Source: PALSA-1440 sp050011195 (GTDB lineage: Bacteria; Verrucomicrobiota; Verrucomicrobiia; Limisphaerales; UBA8199). From it: a DNA stretch of 64,000 nucleotides. The DNA is taken from the NCBI GenBank assembly GCA_050011195.1, contig JBEKJO010000002.1, forward strand, positions 1 to 64,000, in the 5' to 3' direction. Every line of letters begins with the position of its first letter. The first letter of the stretch is position 1. The position numbers were made by a program, and so were the translations under genes. Of the stretch, positions 1 to 8,144 are shown in pieces. The notes beneath the pieces are model-generated. The model did no database searches. It was not told where the DNA came from and was given only the letters and a program-made list of their open reading frames with translations.

Positions 1-1
1 G

Positions 2-802
2 TGCAGTTGGTCGTTGCAGCCGGCCAGTCCGGCGGACCTGGCGGCCAAACTGGAGAGCACGGGCATCCGGCGCGTGCAGCTTGCGCTCGATCCGCTGCGC
101 GAGTTTCCCGGGGTGTGGGGGGAGACGGCGGCCTTATTCCGCCAGAAGGGCCTTACACCGGTCTCGGGCATGTTCGGGTGCGTAGGGGAGGATTACTCGA
201 CCCTGGAGACGATCCGGGTGACAGGGGGGATTGCGCCGGATGCGACGTGGAAGCAGAACTGGGACAATATCCGGGCCACCGCCGCGCTGGCGCAGCAGCT
301 CGGGCTGAAGCTGGTCACGTTCCACGCGGGGTTTCTGCCGCACGAGGAGAAAGACCCGAGCTTCCGCGAGATGCTGCGGCGGCTGGCGGAGACGGCGGAT
401 GTGTTCCAGGCCGCGAACATTGCGGTGGGCTTGGAGACGGGGCAGGAGACCGCGCCGGTGCTGGTCCAGCTCTTGCAGAAGCTCAAGCGTCCGAATGTGG
501 GAGTGAACTTTGACCCGGCCAACATGATCCTTTATGACAAGGGCAACCCGATCGCGGCGCTGCGGGTGCTCGGGCCGTGGATTCGCCAGGTGCATATCAA
601 GGACGCGCGGCGGACGAAGGCGCCGGGGACCTGGGGCGAGGAGGTCGTGGCGGGCACGGGCGAGGTGGATTGGCCGGCGTTCTTTGCGACGCTGCGGGAG
701 TTGAATTACACCGGGGACTTCGTCGTCGAACGCGAGGCCGGCAGCCAGCGGGTGGCGGATGTGCGGGCGGCGAGGGAGATGGTGGCGAGGATGGGGGAGT
801 GA
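2..802 (+). CDS. Sugar phosphate isomerase/epimerase, 5' truncated
   Basis: The reading frame is open from the window edge, and the residues before the first possible start (TTG at 14) look like family sequence (CSWSLQP, then ASPADLAAKL), so the true start lies outside the window. About 266 residues are present. It is a xylose-isomerase-like / AP-endonuclease-2 TIM barrel: FHAGFLP, the metal-ligand-type segment GLETGQE, NFDPANM, VHIKDAR and VVEREAG fall in the usual barrel order. Such enzymes isomerise or epimerise sugars or keto-inositols in the cytosol. The Gfo/Idh/MocA oxidoreductase and DUF1080 protein downstream fit a sugar or inositol oxidation cluster. The substrate cannot be read from the sequence. 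Confidence 0.85.
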   Translation, partial: CSWSLQPASPADLAAKLESTGIRRVQLALDPLREFPGVWGETAALFRQKGLTPVSGMFGCVGEDYSTLETIRVTGGIAPDATWKQNWDNIRATAALAQQLGLKLVTFHAGFLPHEEKDPSFREMLRRLAETADVFQAANIAVGLETGQETAPVLVQLLQKLKRPNVGVNFDPANMILYDKGNPIAALRVLGPWIRQVHIKDARRTKAPGTWGEEVVAGTGEVDWPAFFATLRELNYTGDFVVEREAGSQRVADVRAAREMVARMGE

Positions 803-809
803 AGGGGGG

Positions 810-837
810 ATTCAGAATTCAGACTTCAGAATGCAGA
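810..837. repeat. Heptamer tandem array (ATTCAGA type), four units
   Basis: Four consecutive 7-bp units, ATTCAGA, ATTCAGA, CTTCAGA and ATGCAGA, begin just after the stop codon of the isomerase. They belong to the short-period arrays scattered through the window. Confidence 0.8.
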
Positions 838-923
838 ATGCGTAGTGTGAAAGTTGGAGTGAGGAATGGGCGGCAGGGGCGAGGGTTAGCCCGGAATTCT
901 CATACCTCGCACAAACAGCCTAC

Positions 924-1003
924 AGTGTGTAGCCGCCGACGGCAGTCGGCGCCATCTTTCGCGACTGAGAATCAGCGCCGACTGCCGTCGGCGGCTACAC
1001 ACT
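924..1003. repeat. Palindromic intergenic element, copy 1 (perfect 29-bp arms)
   Basis: The arms at 924-952 and 975-1003 are perfect reverse complements over 29 bp, around a 22-nt loop. The stem core is AGCCGCCGACGGCAGTCGG. Copies recur at 5715 and 43046, the first of these in the opposite orientation and with nearly the same loop, so this is a family rather than a chance hairpin. It has no U-run typical of an intrinsic terminator, although an RNA hairpin this long could act as a transcript end or stabiliser. Confidence 0.9.
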
Positions 1004-1016
1004 ATGAAATCTCCCG

Positions 1017-1070
1017 GTTAGACAGGTTACATGAGTTACATGGGTTGAGTGAGTTAAATGAGTTAACTGC
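1017..1070. repeat. Nonamer tandem array (GTTAAATGA type), six units
   Basis: Six 9-bp units run GTTAGACAG, GTTACATGA, GTTACATGG, GTTGAGTGA, GTTAAATGA, GTTAACTGC. The array sits between the palindrome and the start of the oxidoreductase gene and ends 21 bp before its ATG. The same unit recurs at 31943, 43975 and 48033. Confidence 0.85.
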
Positions 1071-1091
1071 GCAAGAGCGGTTGACCGGCTT

Positions 1092-2147
1092 ATGACGAAT
1101 ATGAAATCCAAGAGATCGAATCGGAAAGTGAATGTGGCGGTGGTGGGCCTCGGGTTCATGGGGGTGACGCATATCAAGGCCTACCAGCAGCTCAAGGCGG
1201 CCAGGATCGTCGCAGTGTGCGACTCGGTGCGGCTGCCGGTGAACGGCGTGCTGGCGGGCGTGGCGGGCAATATCACCGGGTCGGGGGACATCGACCTGGG
1301 CCGGGCCGTAAAGGTTTATCGGGCGCTGGGCGAAGTGCTCGCCGATCCCGAGGTAGAAGTGGTGGATTTGTGCGTGCCGACGCCGTTGCATGCCGAGCAG
1401 TCCATTGCGGCGCTCAAGGCGGGCAAACATGTGCTGTGCGAGAAGCCGCTGGCGATCAGTTCGTCCCGGGCGCGCCAGATTGTGCAGGCGGCGCAAGCGG
1501 CGTCCGGCTTTTTCATGCCGGCGATGTGCCTGCGGTTCTGGCCGGGGTGGTCCTGCCTCAAGCCGGTGGTGGAGGAAGAGCGTTACGGCAAGGTGCAGGC
1601 GGCGCGGTTTCGGCGGATGTCGCCCCCGCCGACCTGGAGCAAGGCCACGTATGCGAGCGGGAAAGAGTCTGGCGGCGCTCTGTTCGACCTGCATATCCAC
1701 GACACGGATTTCGCGCAGTTCCTCTTTGGTCGGCCGGCGAGCGTGTTCTCGACGGGCGTGATGCGCGCGGGGGATTCGATTGATCACGTGGTCACCCAGT
1801 ATAATTACGCGGGCGGCCCGGCGGTGTATGCGGAAGGCAGTTGGCTGCTGACGGGGAATTTCAACATGTCGTACACGGTGCTGTGCGAACGGGCGACACT
1901 GGACTACGATCTGGCGCGCGGCGCGGAGGCTTTAGTGGTGAGCGCGCAAGGCAAAGGGCGGCGAGTCGTTGAGCTTGGCGGGTCGGACGGTTACAGCGGT
2001 GAAATCCGGTATATGCTGGAGGCGATCCAAAGCGGCAAGGCACCGAAAGTGGTGACGGCTCAGGACGGGTTGAGCGCGGTGGAGATTTGCGAGGCGGAGG
2101 CGAGATCGGTGAGGACCGGGCGGGTGGTGGCGGTCGGTGACAGGTGA
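1092..2147 (+). CDS. Gfo/Idh/MocA family NAD(P)-dependent oxidoreductase
   Basis: 351 residues, the usual family length. The N-terminal Rossmann motif VAVVGLGFMG is at about residues 15-24, and the family signature EKP (in CEKPLAIS) is at about residue 117. The C-terminal half carries the beta-sheet substrate domain, including DLHIHDTDFAQFLFG. There is no signal peptide, so it is cytosolic, unlike the Tat-exported relative at 41533. With the upstream isomerase it probably oxidises a sugar or inositol; substrate unknown. The stop codon lies within a heptamer array (2136-2177), so the last residues (GDR) come from repeat DNA. Confidence 0.9.
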   Translation: MTNMKSKRSNRKVNVAVVGLGFMGVTHIKAYQQLKAARIVAVCDSVRLPVNGVLAGVAGNITGSGDIDLGRAVKVYRALGEVLADPEVEVVDLCVPTPLHAEQSIAALKAGKHVLCEKPLAISSSRARQIVQAAQAASGFFMPAMCLRFWPGWSCLKPVVEEERYGKVQAARFRRMSPPPTWSKATYASGKESGGALFDLHIHDTDFAQFLFGRPASVFSTGVMRAGDSIDHVVTQYNYAGGPAVYAEGSWLLTGNFNMSYTVLCERATLDYDLARGAEALVVSAQGKGRRVVELGGSDGYSGEIRYMLEAIQSGKAPKVVTAQDGLSAVEICEAEARSVRTGRVVAVGDR

Positions 2148-2177
2148 TTGGTGACCGGTGATTAGTGATTAGTGACG
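2136..2177. repeat. Heptamer tandem array (GGTGATT type) spanning a stop codon
   Basis: Six 7-bp units: GGTGACA, GGTGATT, GGTGACC, GGTGATT, AGTGATT, AGTGACG. The TGA of the oxidoreductase gene (2145-2147) is inside the second unit, so the array overlaps the 3' end of the coding sequence. Confidence 0.85.
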
Positions 2178-2298
2178 GGCGGGGGCAGGCCCGATGAACG
2201 TGGAATGCAGGCCGACCGCGCAAAATCATTGCTTCCCTCACACGGATGCAGTGGGTAGGCTGGTTGCTCAGATGCAATTCAACTACGGATACCTTGTT

Positions 2299-3360
2299 AT
2301 GAAGCTTGTAAACTCTGTTCTGACCACGACTGTTCTGAGCTTCGCGGTCATCGGCGCGCTGCAGTTGGCCGGTGAACCGGCCTGCTTCGCGCAACCTGAT
2401 CCGAACTGGATCGATCACGACCGCAACCGGCCACAACCGCCGCTGGTGACGCCGGCGACCGCCAGCACGCAGGAGCAACCCGGCAAGCCTCCGTCCGATG
2501 CCACCGTGCTGTTCGACGGCAAGGACATCTCACAGTGGTCGAGCATGGACGGCAGCCCGACCAAATGGATTACGCGGGATGGCTACATGGAATGCGTGAG
2601 AGGCAGCGGCTACATCCGCACCTTGCAGAATTTCGGGGATTGCCAGCTTCATGTCGAGTGGGCGGCGCCGGTGCCGGGCCGGGGCGAGGGCCAGGGGCGC
2701 GGCAACAGCGGCGTCTTCTTCGGCCTGGACCGCTATGAACTCCAGGTGCTGGATTCGTTTGAAAACAAGACCTACGCGGACGGGGCGGCGGGCGCCATCT
2801 ATGGCCAATACCCGCCGCTGGTCAACGTCAGCCTTCCGCCCGGCCAATGGCAGACGTACGACATCGTCTATACCGCGCCGCGGTTCGACGCGGAAGGCAA
2901 GCTGCTTTCCCCCGCCCGCGAGACGGTGTTCCAGAACGGGGTGCTGATCCAGAACAACGTCCAGCTTACCGGGCCGACCAGTTGGCTGGAACGGGCGCCC
3001 TATCAAGCGCACCCGGAGAAACAACCGATCTCGCTGCAAGACCACGGCAACCCGGTGCGCTTCCGCAACATTTGGGTCCGCGAGCTAGGCAAGCCGGGCA
3101 AGAGGGAGTTCACGCTGCCAACCGCTTTGCTGGACAGTTATGTCGGCAAGTATGACAACGTTGACATCTGGCGCGAGGGCGAGCAACTGGCGGCGAGGCT
3201 GGGCGGGGTGAAGTTCGTCCTGTTTGCCGAATCCCCGACGAAGTTCTTCGCGAAGACGACCGACGTGCAAATTGAGTTTCCCGGCGGCGGCCAGGGCAAG
3301 CCGGACCGGCTGATCTGGTCGGCCGGCGAAGGCGCCAACGAGGCGAAGCGAAACAAGTAG
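2299..3360 (+). CDS. Exported DUF1080 (3-keto-disaccharide hydrolase fold) protein
   Basis: The ATG at 2299 is chosen because it opens a signal peptide (MKLVNSVLTTTVLSFAVIG, followed by ACFAQ). The frame is open further upstream but that part looks non-coding. 353 residues. The core is a concanavalin-like DUF1080 domain (about residues 70-265): DATVLFDGKDISQWSSMDG, NSGVFFG, YELQVLDSFENKTYADG, and the closing NPVRFRNIWVREL. The ending (YVGKYDNVDIWREGEQLAARLGG) is an extra C-terminal domain. DUF1080 proteins are abundant in Verrucomicrobiota and Planctomycetota; some members cleave 3-keto-glycosides, which would fit the oxidoreductase upstream. Periplasmic or extracellular by inference. Confidence 0.85.
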   Translation: MKLVNSVLTTTVLSFAVIGALQLAGEPACFAQPDPNWIDHDRNRPQPPLVTPATASTQEQPGKPPSDATVLFDGKDISQWSSMDGSPTKWITRDGYMECVRGSGYIRTLQNFGDCQLHVEWAAPVPGRGEGQGRGNSGVFFGLDRYELQVLDSFENKTYADGAAGAIYGQYPPLVNVSLPPGQWQTYDIVYTAPRFDAEGKLLSPARETVFQNGVLIQNNVQLTGPTSWLERAPYQAHPEKQPISLQDHGNPVRFRNIWVRELGKPGKREFTLPTALLDSYVGKYDNVDIWREGEQLAARLGGVKFVLFAESPTKFFAKTTDVQIEFPGGGQGKPDRLIWSAGEGANEAKRNK

Positions 3361-3726
3361 GGGGTTGCGAGGCGGGGGGGCGGGTGTGTTAAGGTGAGGG
3401 GCGTAGTGTGGAGGTTGGCAATGACATCCGTGTCCGGGGCGCAGGCTTGGGTGAGCAAGGGTCCGGGCCGGGCAACCGGCAAGCGAAGCCAGATGATACC
3501 ATGAAAAGACTGATGAAGAAGCTGAGGGAGTGAAGGCAGTTGAAGGGCAAGAGGTATCATGTGCCCTTGGAAGGTGCGCGGGTGTTTATCCGGGTGTGGC
3601 AGCAGGTGAATGACTTGCCGGCAGGCAACAAAGTGGCAGCAACAAAGTGGCAGTTGACGAATCGAGGGCGATTGCCCAATATGCGCCGCGGTTAAAATTA
3701 AGGTTCCAAAACACACGAATACGAAT
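3361..3726. other. Intergenic region before recA
   Basis: 366 bp without a convincing gene. It holds a tandem duplication of a 14-bp unit at 3625-3652. A TTGACG at 3654-3659 is followed 17 bp later by CAATAT, a poor promoter match (3 of 6 at -10). I see no clear SOS operator, but LexA sites of this phylum are not something I can recognise by eye. The long frame on the minus strand through here also runs through recA and the DUF1080 gene and looks like a shadow. Confidence 0.5.
3625..3652. repeat. Tandem duplication of a 14-bp unit
   Basis: GCAACAAAGTGGCA is present twice head to tail (3625-3638 and 3639-3652). 14 bp is twice the heptamer period of the other arrays, but the two halves are not similar to each other. 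Confidence 0.7.
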
Positions 3727-4806
3727 ATGCCTCCCAAGACTGCTGAAAAGACTGTTGAGAAACCGGTGGCGGCCGATCCGAAAGCGGCGGAAGCCGCCAA
3801 GGTGTCCGCGACGCGCCAGCGGGATCTGGATGCCGCGATTTCCTCGATTACCAAGGCCTACGGCGACGGGAGCATCATGCGCCTGGGCGACGCGCGCGCT
3901 CTCAGGCAAATCGAGGTCATTCCCACCGGCTCGCTGGCAATGGACCTGGCACTGGGCGTCGGCGGCATCCCGCGGGGCCGCGTGGTCGAGATTTTCGGCC
4001 CGGAATCCTCCGGCAAAACCACGTTGATGCTGCACGTGATCGCCAACGCGCAAAAGGCGGGCGGGCTGGCCGCGTTCATTGACGCCGAACACGCGCTGGA
4101 CCCAGGCTACGCCAAAAAGCTGGGGGTGAACCTGGAGGATTTGCTGGTGTCGCAGCCGGATAGCGGGGAGGAAGCGCTGTCGATTTGCGAGACGCTGGCC
4201 CGGTCGAACGCGCTGGATGTGATCGTCATTGACTCGGTGGCGGCGCTGGTGCCCAAGGCGGAACTGGAGGGGGAGATGGGGATGGCGACGATGGGGATGC
4301 AGGCGCGGCTGATGAGCCAAGCGCTGCGGAAGCTCACGGCCATTCTCGCCAAGGCCAAGACCACTTGCGTCTTCACCAACCAGATGCGCGAGAAGGTGGG
4401 GGTGATGTTTGGCAACCCGGAAACCACGCCGGGCGGCAAGGCCTTGAAGTTTTATGCGAGCGTCCGCATTGACATCCGGCGCAAGGACACGCTCAAGGAC
4501 GCCGCCGGCAATGCGGTGGGCAATCACGTGAAGGTGAAGATTGTGAAGAACAAGGTCGCGCCGCCCTTTGGCGAGGCCGAGTTCGACATCATCTACAATC
4601 ATGGCATCAACAAAGAAGGCAGCATCCTGGACGTGGGCATCGAAAGCGGCGCGGTGGAGAAGAAAGGGGCCTGGCTGCAGTTCGAGGGCGAACTGATCGG
4701 CCAAGGCAAGGAGGCCGCGCAGAAGGCCCTGGCGGAAGCGCCGGAGCTGGCACAGAAGATCGTCAACGCGATCATGGCCCGGCGGAATGCGGCAGCTCCC
4801 GCGTAG
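3727..4806 (+). CDS. recA: RecA recombinase
   Basis: 359 residues, the full RecA length plus a roughly 28-residue Ala/Lys/Glu/Pro-rich N-terminal tail. The Walker A loop GPESSGKTT is at residues 91-99, Walker B lies in DVIVIDSVAAL, and loop L2 contains FGNPETTPGGKALKFYAS. It polymerises on single-stranded DNA, catalyses strand exchange and stimulates LexA self-cleavage. The C-terminus (AIMARRNAAAPA) is short and lacks the acidic tail of E. coli RecA. It stands alone; recX is not adjacent and infC follows after 161 bp. The ATG at 3727 is the only sensible start. Confidence 0.98.
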   Translation: MPPKTAEKTVEKPVAADPKAAEAAKVSATRQRDLDAAISSITKAYGDGSIMRLGDARALRQIEVIPTGSLAMDLALGVGGIPRGRVVEIFGPESSGKTTLMLHVIANAQKAGGLAAFIDAEHALDPGYAKKLGVNLEDLLVSQPDSGEEALSICETLARSNALDVIVIDSVAALVPKAELEGEMGMATMGMQARLMSQALRKLTAILAKAKTTCVFTNQMREKVGVMFGNPETTPGGKALKFYASVRIDIRRKDTLKDAAGNAVGNHVKVKIVKNKVAPPFGEAEFDIIYNHGINKEGSILDVGIESGAVEKKGAWLQFEGELIGQGKEAAQKALAEAPELAQKIVNAIMARRNAAAPA

Positions 4807-4836
4807 CTCGGCGCGCTGAGGACAGACGCGCCCTAC
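4803..4836. other. Hairpin downstream of recA
   Basis: GGCGCG (4810-4815) pairs with CGCGCC (4827-4832) around an 11-nt loop, and the flanking GTAG (4803-4806) pairs with CTAC (4833-4836) across a 3-nt bulge. The left arm begins within the recA stop region. There is no U-tract, so an intrinsic terminator is only a possibility. Confidence 0.45.
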
Positions 4837-4938
4837 GACTTGGCGCAATTATTTGCTTGCCAATACTGGACTTAGGGGTTAATGACGGGTTGTTATTTGC
4901 AGCGGTCCAAATGTTTGCATGGTTCAGACAAAAACTGC

Positions 4939-4971
4939 ATGAATAAGAGTCAACCCACGAGGGTGTCTTGA
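4939..4971 (+). promoter_or_regulatory. Possible leader ORF coupled to infC
   Basis: A 10-codon ORF (MNKSQPTRVS) ends with TGA at 4969-4971, overlapping the TTG start of infC at 4968-4970 in the arrangement TTGA. The purine-rich GAGGG at 4959-4963, 4 nt before the TTG, lies inside this ORF. This is the geometry of translational coupling: ribosomes ending the leader could restart on the weak TTG. It could also be chance, as the ORF is very short. Confidence 0.35.
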
Positions 4972-5699
4972 GTCGCCCTTTTTCCTCGCGCAATTCTTCT
5001 CCTTCCGGTCCGTTCGTCAGGGTTAATGGGAAAATCCGCGCCCGCGAGGTGCGGGTGGTGGGGACCGAAGGCAAACAGCTTGGGATTCTAACGCTCGGGG
5101 ATGCCCTCGCCCTGGCGCGCGCCAACGGCACGGACCTGGTCGAAATCGCCCCCAATGCCGCGCCCCCCGTTTGCCGGATAGTGGATTACGGCAAGTTCCG
5201 CTACGAACTGGCCAAGCGCGAGAAGGAATCGAGGAAGCACCAGCACGCGACCAAGGTCAAGGAGGTTCAGCTTAGCCCGAAGATCGATCCGCATGACCTC
5301 AGTGTGAAACTGGGGCACGCCATCGGGTTTCTGTGCGAGGATATGAAGGTGAAGGTCACGCTGAAGTTCCGCGGCCGGGAAATGGCGCACAGGGAGTTCG
5401 GCTTTGAGGTGGTCCAGAAGTTCCTGACCGACATTGCCGCTTACGGGCACCCGGACTTTGAGCCCAAGCTGATCGGGCGCGGAATCAACGTGATGATTAG
5501 CCCGCTGCCACGCGACCAGAGGGCCAAAGCCGCACGCCAGACCGGGAGCGGAGAAGGGCCCCTCTCCCCGCCGCGGGTCGAAGACAATCGTCCGGGCATT
5601 CCTGTAACGGTCGAGCGAACCCCCAGGCCGCAGCCTAAGGAGCCCAAGCCCAGCGGTTTTATCAATAACCCGTTCGCCGAACTCGAAATCAACCGCTAG
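4968..5699 (+). CDS. infC: Translation initiation factor IF-3, TTG start
   Basis: IF-3 binds the 30S subunit, keeps it apart from 50S and checks initiator-codon pairing. The N-domain (about residues 15-90) has VRVNGKIRAREVRVVGTEG and the family stretch VDYGKFRYELAKREKE; the C-domain has KVKEVQLSPKIDPHDL and MKVKVTLKFRGREMAHREFG. At 243 residues it is longer than the usual 170-180, because of a Pro-rich C-terminal tail of about 60 residues ending FAELEINR. No ATG precedes the conserved domain, so the start must be non-AUG; TTG at 4968 is the best candidate. Non-AUG starts on infC underlie IF-3 autoregulation in E. coli (AUU), and the same logic may hold here. The usual partners rpmI and rplT do not follow. 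Confidence 0.96.
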   Translation: MSRPFSSRNSSPSGPFVRVNGKIRAREVRVVGTEGKQLGILTLGDALALARANGTDLVEIAPNAAPPVCRIVDYGKFRYELAKREKESRKHQHATKVKEVQLSPKIDPHDLSVKLGHAIGFLCEDMKVKVTLKFRGREMAHREFGFEVVQKFLTDIAAYGHPDFEPKLIGRGINVMISPLPRDQRAKAARQTGSGEGPLSPPRVEDNRPGIPVTVERTPRPQPKEPKPSGFINNPFAELEINR

Positions 5700-5714
5700 C
5701 CGGGAAACTTCCCA

Positions 5715-5786
5715 GCGTGCAGCCGCCGACGGCAGTCGGCGCTGATTCTCAGTCCCGAATGATGGCGCCGACTGCCCGCCGCCGGG
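5715..5786. repeat. Palindromic intergenic element, copy 2 (degenerate right arm)
   Basis: The left arm core at 5722-5742 matches the stem of copy 1 exactly; the right arm (about 5764-5786) is eroded. The loop (5743-5763) matches the reverse complement of the copy 1 loop with only a few mismatches, so this copy is in the opposite orientation. It lies between infC and glgC. Confidence 0.8.
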
Positions 5787-5913
5787 AATGAGACTCCGGT
5801 TCAGAGCGAGGGCTTGGGTTCTCCTTCCTGCCCGCTCGGATGCTGCTTGCCCTTTTGGCGCCTGAGGGGCTATAAGGGGCAATAGAATGTAAAGAACGAA
5901 GAAAGGCTTTGTT

Positions 5914-7227
5914 ATGTCACACACCAGCCGGCAGTCCGCCAACACCAGCAATGTGCTTTCGGTGATCATGGGCGGCGGGCAGGGCACGCGCCTGTTCCCG
6001 CTGACCAAGGAGCGTTCCAAGCCAGCGGTGCCGTTGGCCGGCAAGTATCGCCTGGTTGATATCCCGATCTCCAACTGCATCAACTCCGGTCTGCGGCGCA
6101 TTTACCTGCTGACCCAGTTCAACTCCGCCTCCCTGCACCGGCACATCTCGCAATCGTACAAGTTCGACCACTTCACCGGCGGGTTTGTCGAAATCCTCGC
6201 CGCCGAGCCCGCACGCCTGGACGCCGACACGTCGTGGTATCAGGGCACGGCGGATGCCGTCCGCAAGAACATGATTCACTTCATGAACCACGAGTGGGAC
6301 TACCTGCTCATCCTCAGCGGGGACGCGCTATACCGGATGGACTTTCGCCGCATTATCAACCAGCACGCGGAAACGGGCGCTGACATCACGGTGGCGACCA
6401 TCCCGGTCGAACGACGCGAGATGCAGGCGTCGGGCATCATGCAGATTGATGCCGAGCGCCGTATTACGCGTTTCGTGGAGAAGCCCAAGGAGCCCGCGCT
6501 TCAGGACTCGCTTAAGCTCCCGCGCGAATGGTATGCCCCGCTGGGTATCAAGGGGGAGGGCGAACTGTTCCTGGCCTCGATGGGCATTTATGTCTTCAAC
6601 CGCGACATCATCCGCCGTCTGCTGGAGAACACCCTGACCGACTTCGGCAAGCATGTGATTCCGAATGCCATCCAGAACCTGCGCGTGTTCTCGTTTGTGT
6701 TCCAGGGCTATTGGGAAGACATCGGGACGATCCGCGCCTTCTTCGAGGCCAACCTGGACGTCACGAACGAATTGCCGCGCTTCAACTTCTTTGACATGGC
6801 CGCGCCGATCTTCAGCCGGCCGCGCTTTCTGCCCGGCTCGAAAATCAACGGCGCCCAAATCGATCACGCCGTGATTTCGGATGGCTGCATTCTCAACCGC
6901 GCCGTCATCACCCACAGCATCATCGGCCTGCGCACCATTGTCGGCAGCGGCACGGTGTTGAACCGGGTGATTCTTCTCGGCAGCGATTACTATGAATCGC
7001 TGGAGTCAATCGTGGAGCACCAGAAAGCCGGCAAACCGGCCATCGGTGTCGGCACCAACTGCCGCATCGAAAACACCATTGTGGACAAGAACGCGCGGAT
7101 CGGCAACAACGTGGTCATCTCGCCCGCGGGCAAGCCCGACAAGGCGGACCATCCGAATTACTACATCCGCGACGGTATCGTTGTTATCCCCAAGAACGGG
7201 GTGATCCCGCACGGAATGGTGATCTAG
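5914..7227 (+). CDS. glgC: Glucose-1-phosphate adenylyltransferase
   Basis: Makes ADP-glucose from ATP and glucose-1-phosphate, the committed step of bacterial glycogen synthesis. 437 residues, close to family length. The nucleotidyltransferase motif GGGQGTRLFPLT is at about residues 18-29, followed by KPAVPLAGKYRLVDIPISNC. GTADAVRKN, the sugar-binding VEKP, and YWEDIGTIRAFFEANL are present. The C-terminal hexapeptide left-handed beta-helix includes IENTIVDKNARIGNNVVI. No other glycogen gene is adjacent. ATG at 5914 gives the expected N-terminus. Confidence 0.96.
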   Translation: MSHTSRQSANTSNVLSVIMGGGQGTRLFPLTKERSKPAVPLAGKYRLVDIPISNCINSGLRRIYLLTQFNSASLHRHISQSYKFDHFTGGFVEILAAEPARLDADTSWYQGTADAVRKNMIHFMNHEWDYLLILSGDALYRMDFRRIINQHAETGADITVATIPVERREMQASGIMQIDAERRITRFVEKPKEPALQDSLKLPREWYAPLGIKGEGELFLASMGIYVFNRDIIRRLLENTLTDFGKHVIPNAIQNLRVFSFVFQGYWEDIGTIRAFFEANLDVTNELPRFNFFDMAAPIFSRPRFLPGSKINGAQIDHAVISDGCILNRAVITHSIIGLRTIVGSGTVLNRVILLGSDYYESLESIVEHQKAGKPAIGVGTNCRIENTIVDKNARIGNNVVISPAGKPDKADHPNYYIRDGIVVIPKNGVIPHGMVI

Positions 7228-7327
7228 CTCCGGGTCAGGCGGCTTCCAATTCCGGTTTGGCGCCCTCCAGGCCCCACCGCAGTTGAGCGGCATTTACATT
7301 CACCGCCTCGGCTGGTAAAACCTTGGT

Positions 7328-8143
7328 GTGCTTAATGAATCTGCCATTTGGAAATCCCTGAACACGCCGGGTCGGCTGATTCTGATCGCCGGGCCGTGTG
7401 TGATCGAGAACGAGAGCCTCTGCCTGCAGGTGGCATCGGCCCTGAAGAGAATCTGCGACCGGCTGGGCGTTTTCTACGTATTTAAGGCCAGCTTCGACAA
7501 AGCGAATCGCACCTCGGCCAAATCGTTCCGCGGCCCCGGACTCGAACAGGGGCTGGCGGCGCTGGCCAGAGTTCGGGCTCGGGTTGGCGTCCCCATCCTC
7601 ACTGACGTCCATACGGAAGCCCAAGCCGCCATGGCTGCCCAAGTGGCGGACATTTTGCAAATCCCAGCCTTCCTTTGCCGCCAAACCGACCTGATTGCCG
7701 CCGCCGTCCGCACCGGCAGGATCGTGAACCTGAAAAAGGGGCAGTTTCTCTCACCGGAGGAAATGGGGCAGGTGATTGGCAAGGCAAAAACCGCCGGCGG
7801 CAGAAAGCTGCTGCTGACCGAGCGCGGCACGACATTCGGCTACCACAACCTGGTTGCGGATATGCGCTCGATCCCAATCATGCGCCGGTTTGGCTTTCCG
7901 GTGATCTTCGATGCGACCCACTCCGTCCAGCTTCCCGGCGGCGGCGGCGACCGCTCGGGCGGCCAGCGCGAATTCGCCCCGGTGCTCGCCCGGTGCGCGC
8001 TGGCGGCGGGGGCTAGTGGCATTTTCCTCGAAACCCACCCCCACCCGGAACGAGCCTTGAGCGACGGGCCGAACATGATCCCCCTGGCAGGGATGAACGC
8101 CTTGCTGAAAAGCCTGCTAAAGGTTTATTCCGCTGTTCAGTAA
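7328..8143 (+). CDS. kdsA: 3-deoxy-D-manno-octulosonate 8-phosphate synthase, metal-type
   Basis: Condenses phosphoenolpyruvate with arabinose-5-phosphate to Kdo-8-phosphate, for the inner core of LPS. 271 residues. Conserved blocks are FKASFDKANRTS, IPAFLCRQTDLI, LTERGTTFGYHNLVADMRS, FDATHSVQLPGG and ETHPHPERALSDGPN. The N-terminal IAGPCVIE carries the cysteine that marks the metal-dependent class, as in Aquifex; the E. coli-type enzyme has asparagine there. The start is taken as GTG at 7328. kdsC follows one base after the stop, so the two are surely co-transcribed. Confidence 0.96.
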   Translation: MLNESAIWKSLNTPGRLILIAGPCVIENESLCLQVASALKRICDRLGVFYVFKASFDKANRTSAKSFRGPGLEQGLAALARVRARVGVPILTDVHTEAQAAMAAQVADILQIPAFLCRQTDLIAAAVRTGRIVNLKKGQFLSPEEMGQVIGKAKTAGGRKLLLTERGTTFGYHNLVADMRSIPIMRRFGFPVIFDATHSVQLPGGGGDRSGGQREFAPVLARCALAAGASGIFLETHPHPERALSDGPNMIPLAGMNALLKSLLKVYSAVQ

Positions 8144-8144
8144 A

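Noticed and set aside
924..1003. The long palindrome as a simple rho-independent terminator
   Set aside because: There is no U-tract, and related copies with a conserved loop occur elsewhere in both orientations, which fits a dispersed element better.
3654..3682. A sigma-70-like recA promoter
   Set aside because: TTGACG is good, but the -10 at the right distance matches only 3 of 6 positions, too weak to list as a promoter.
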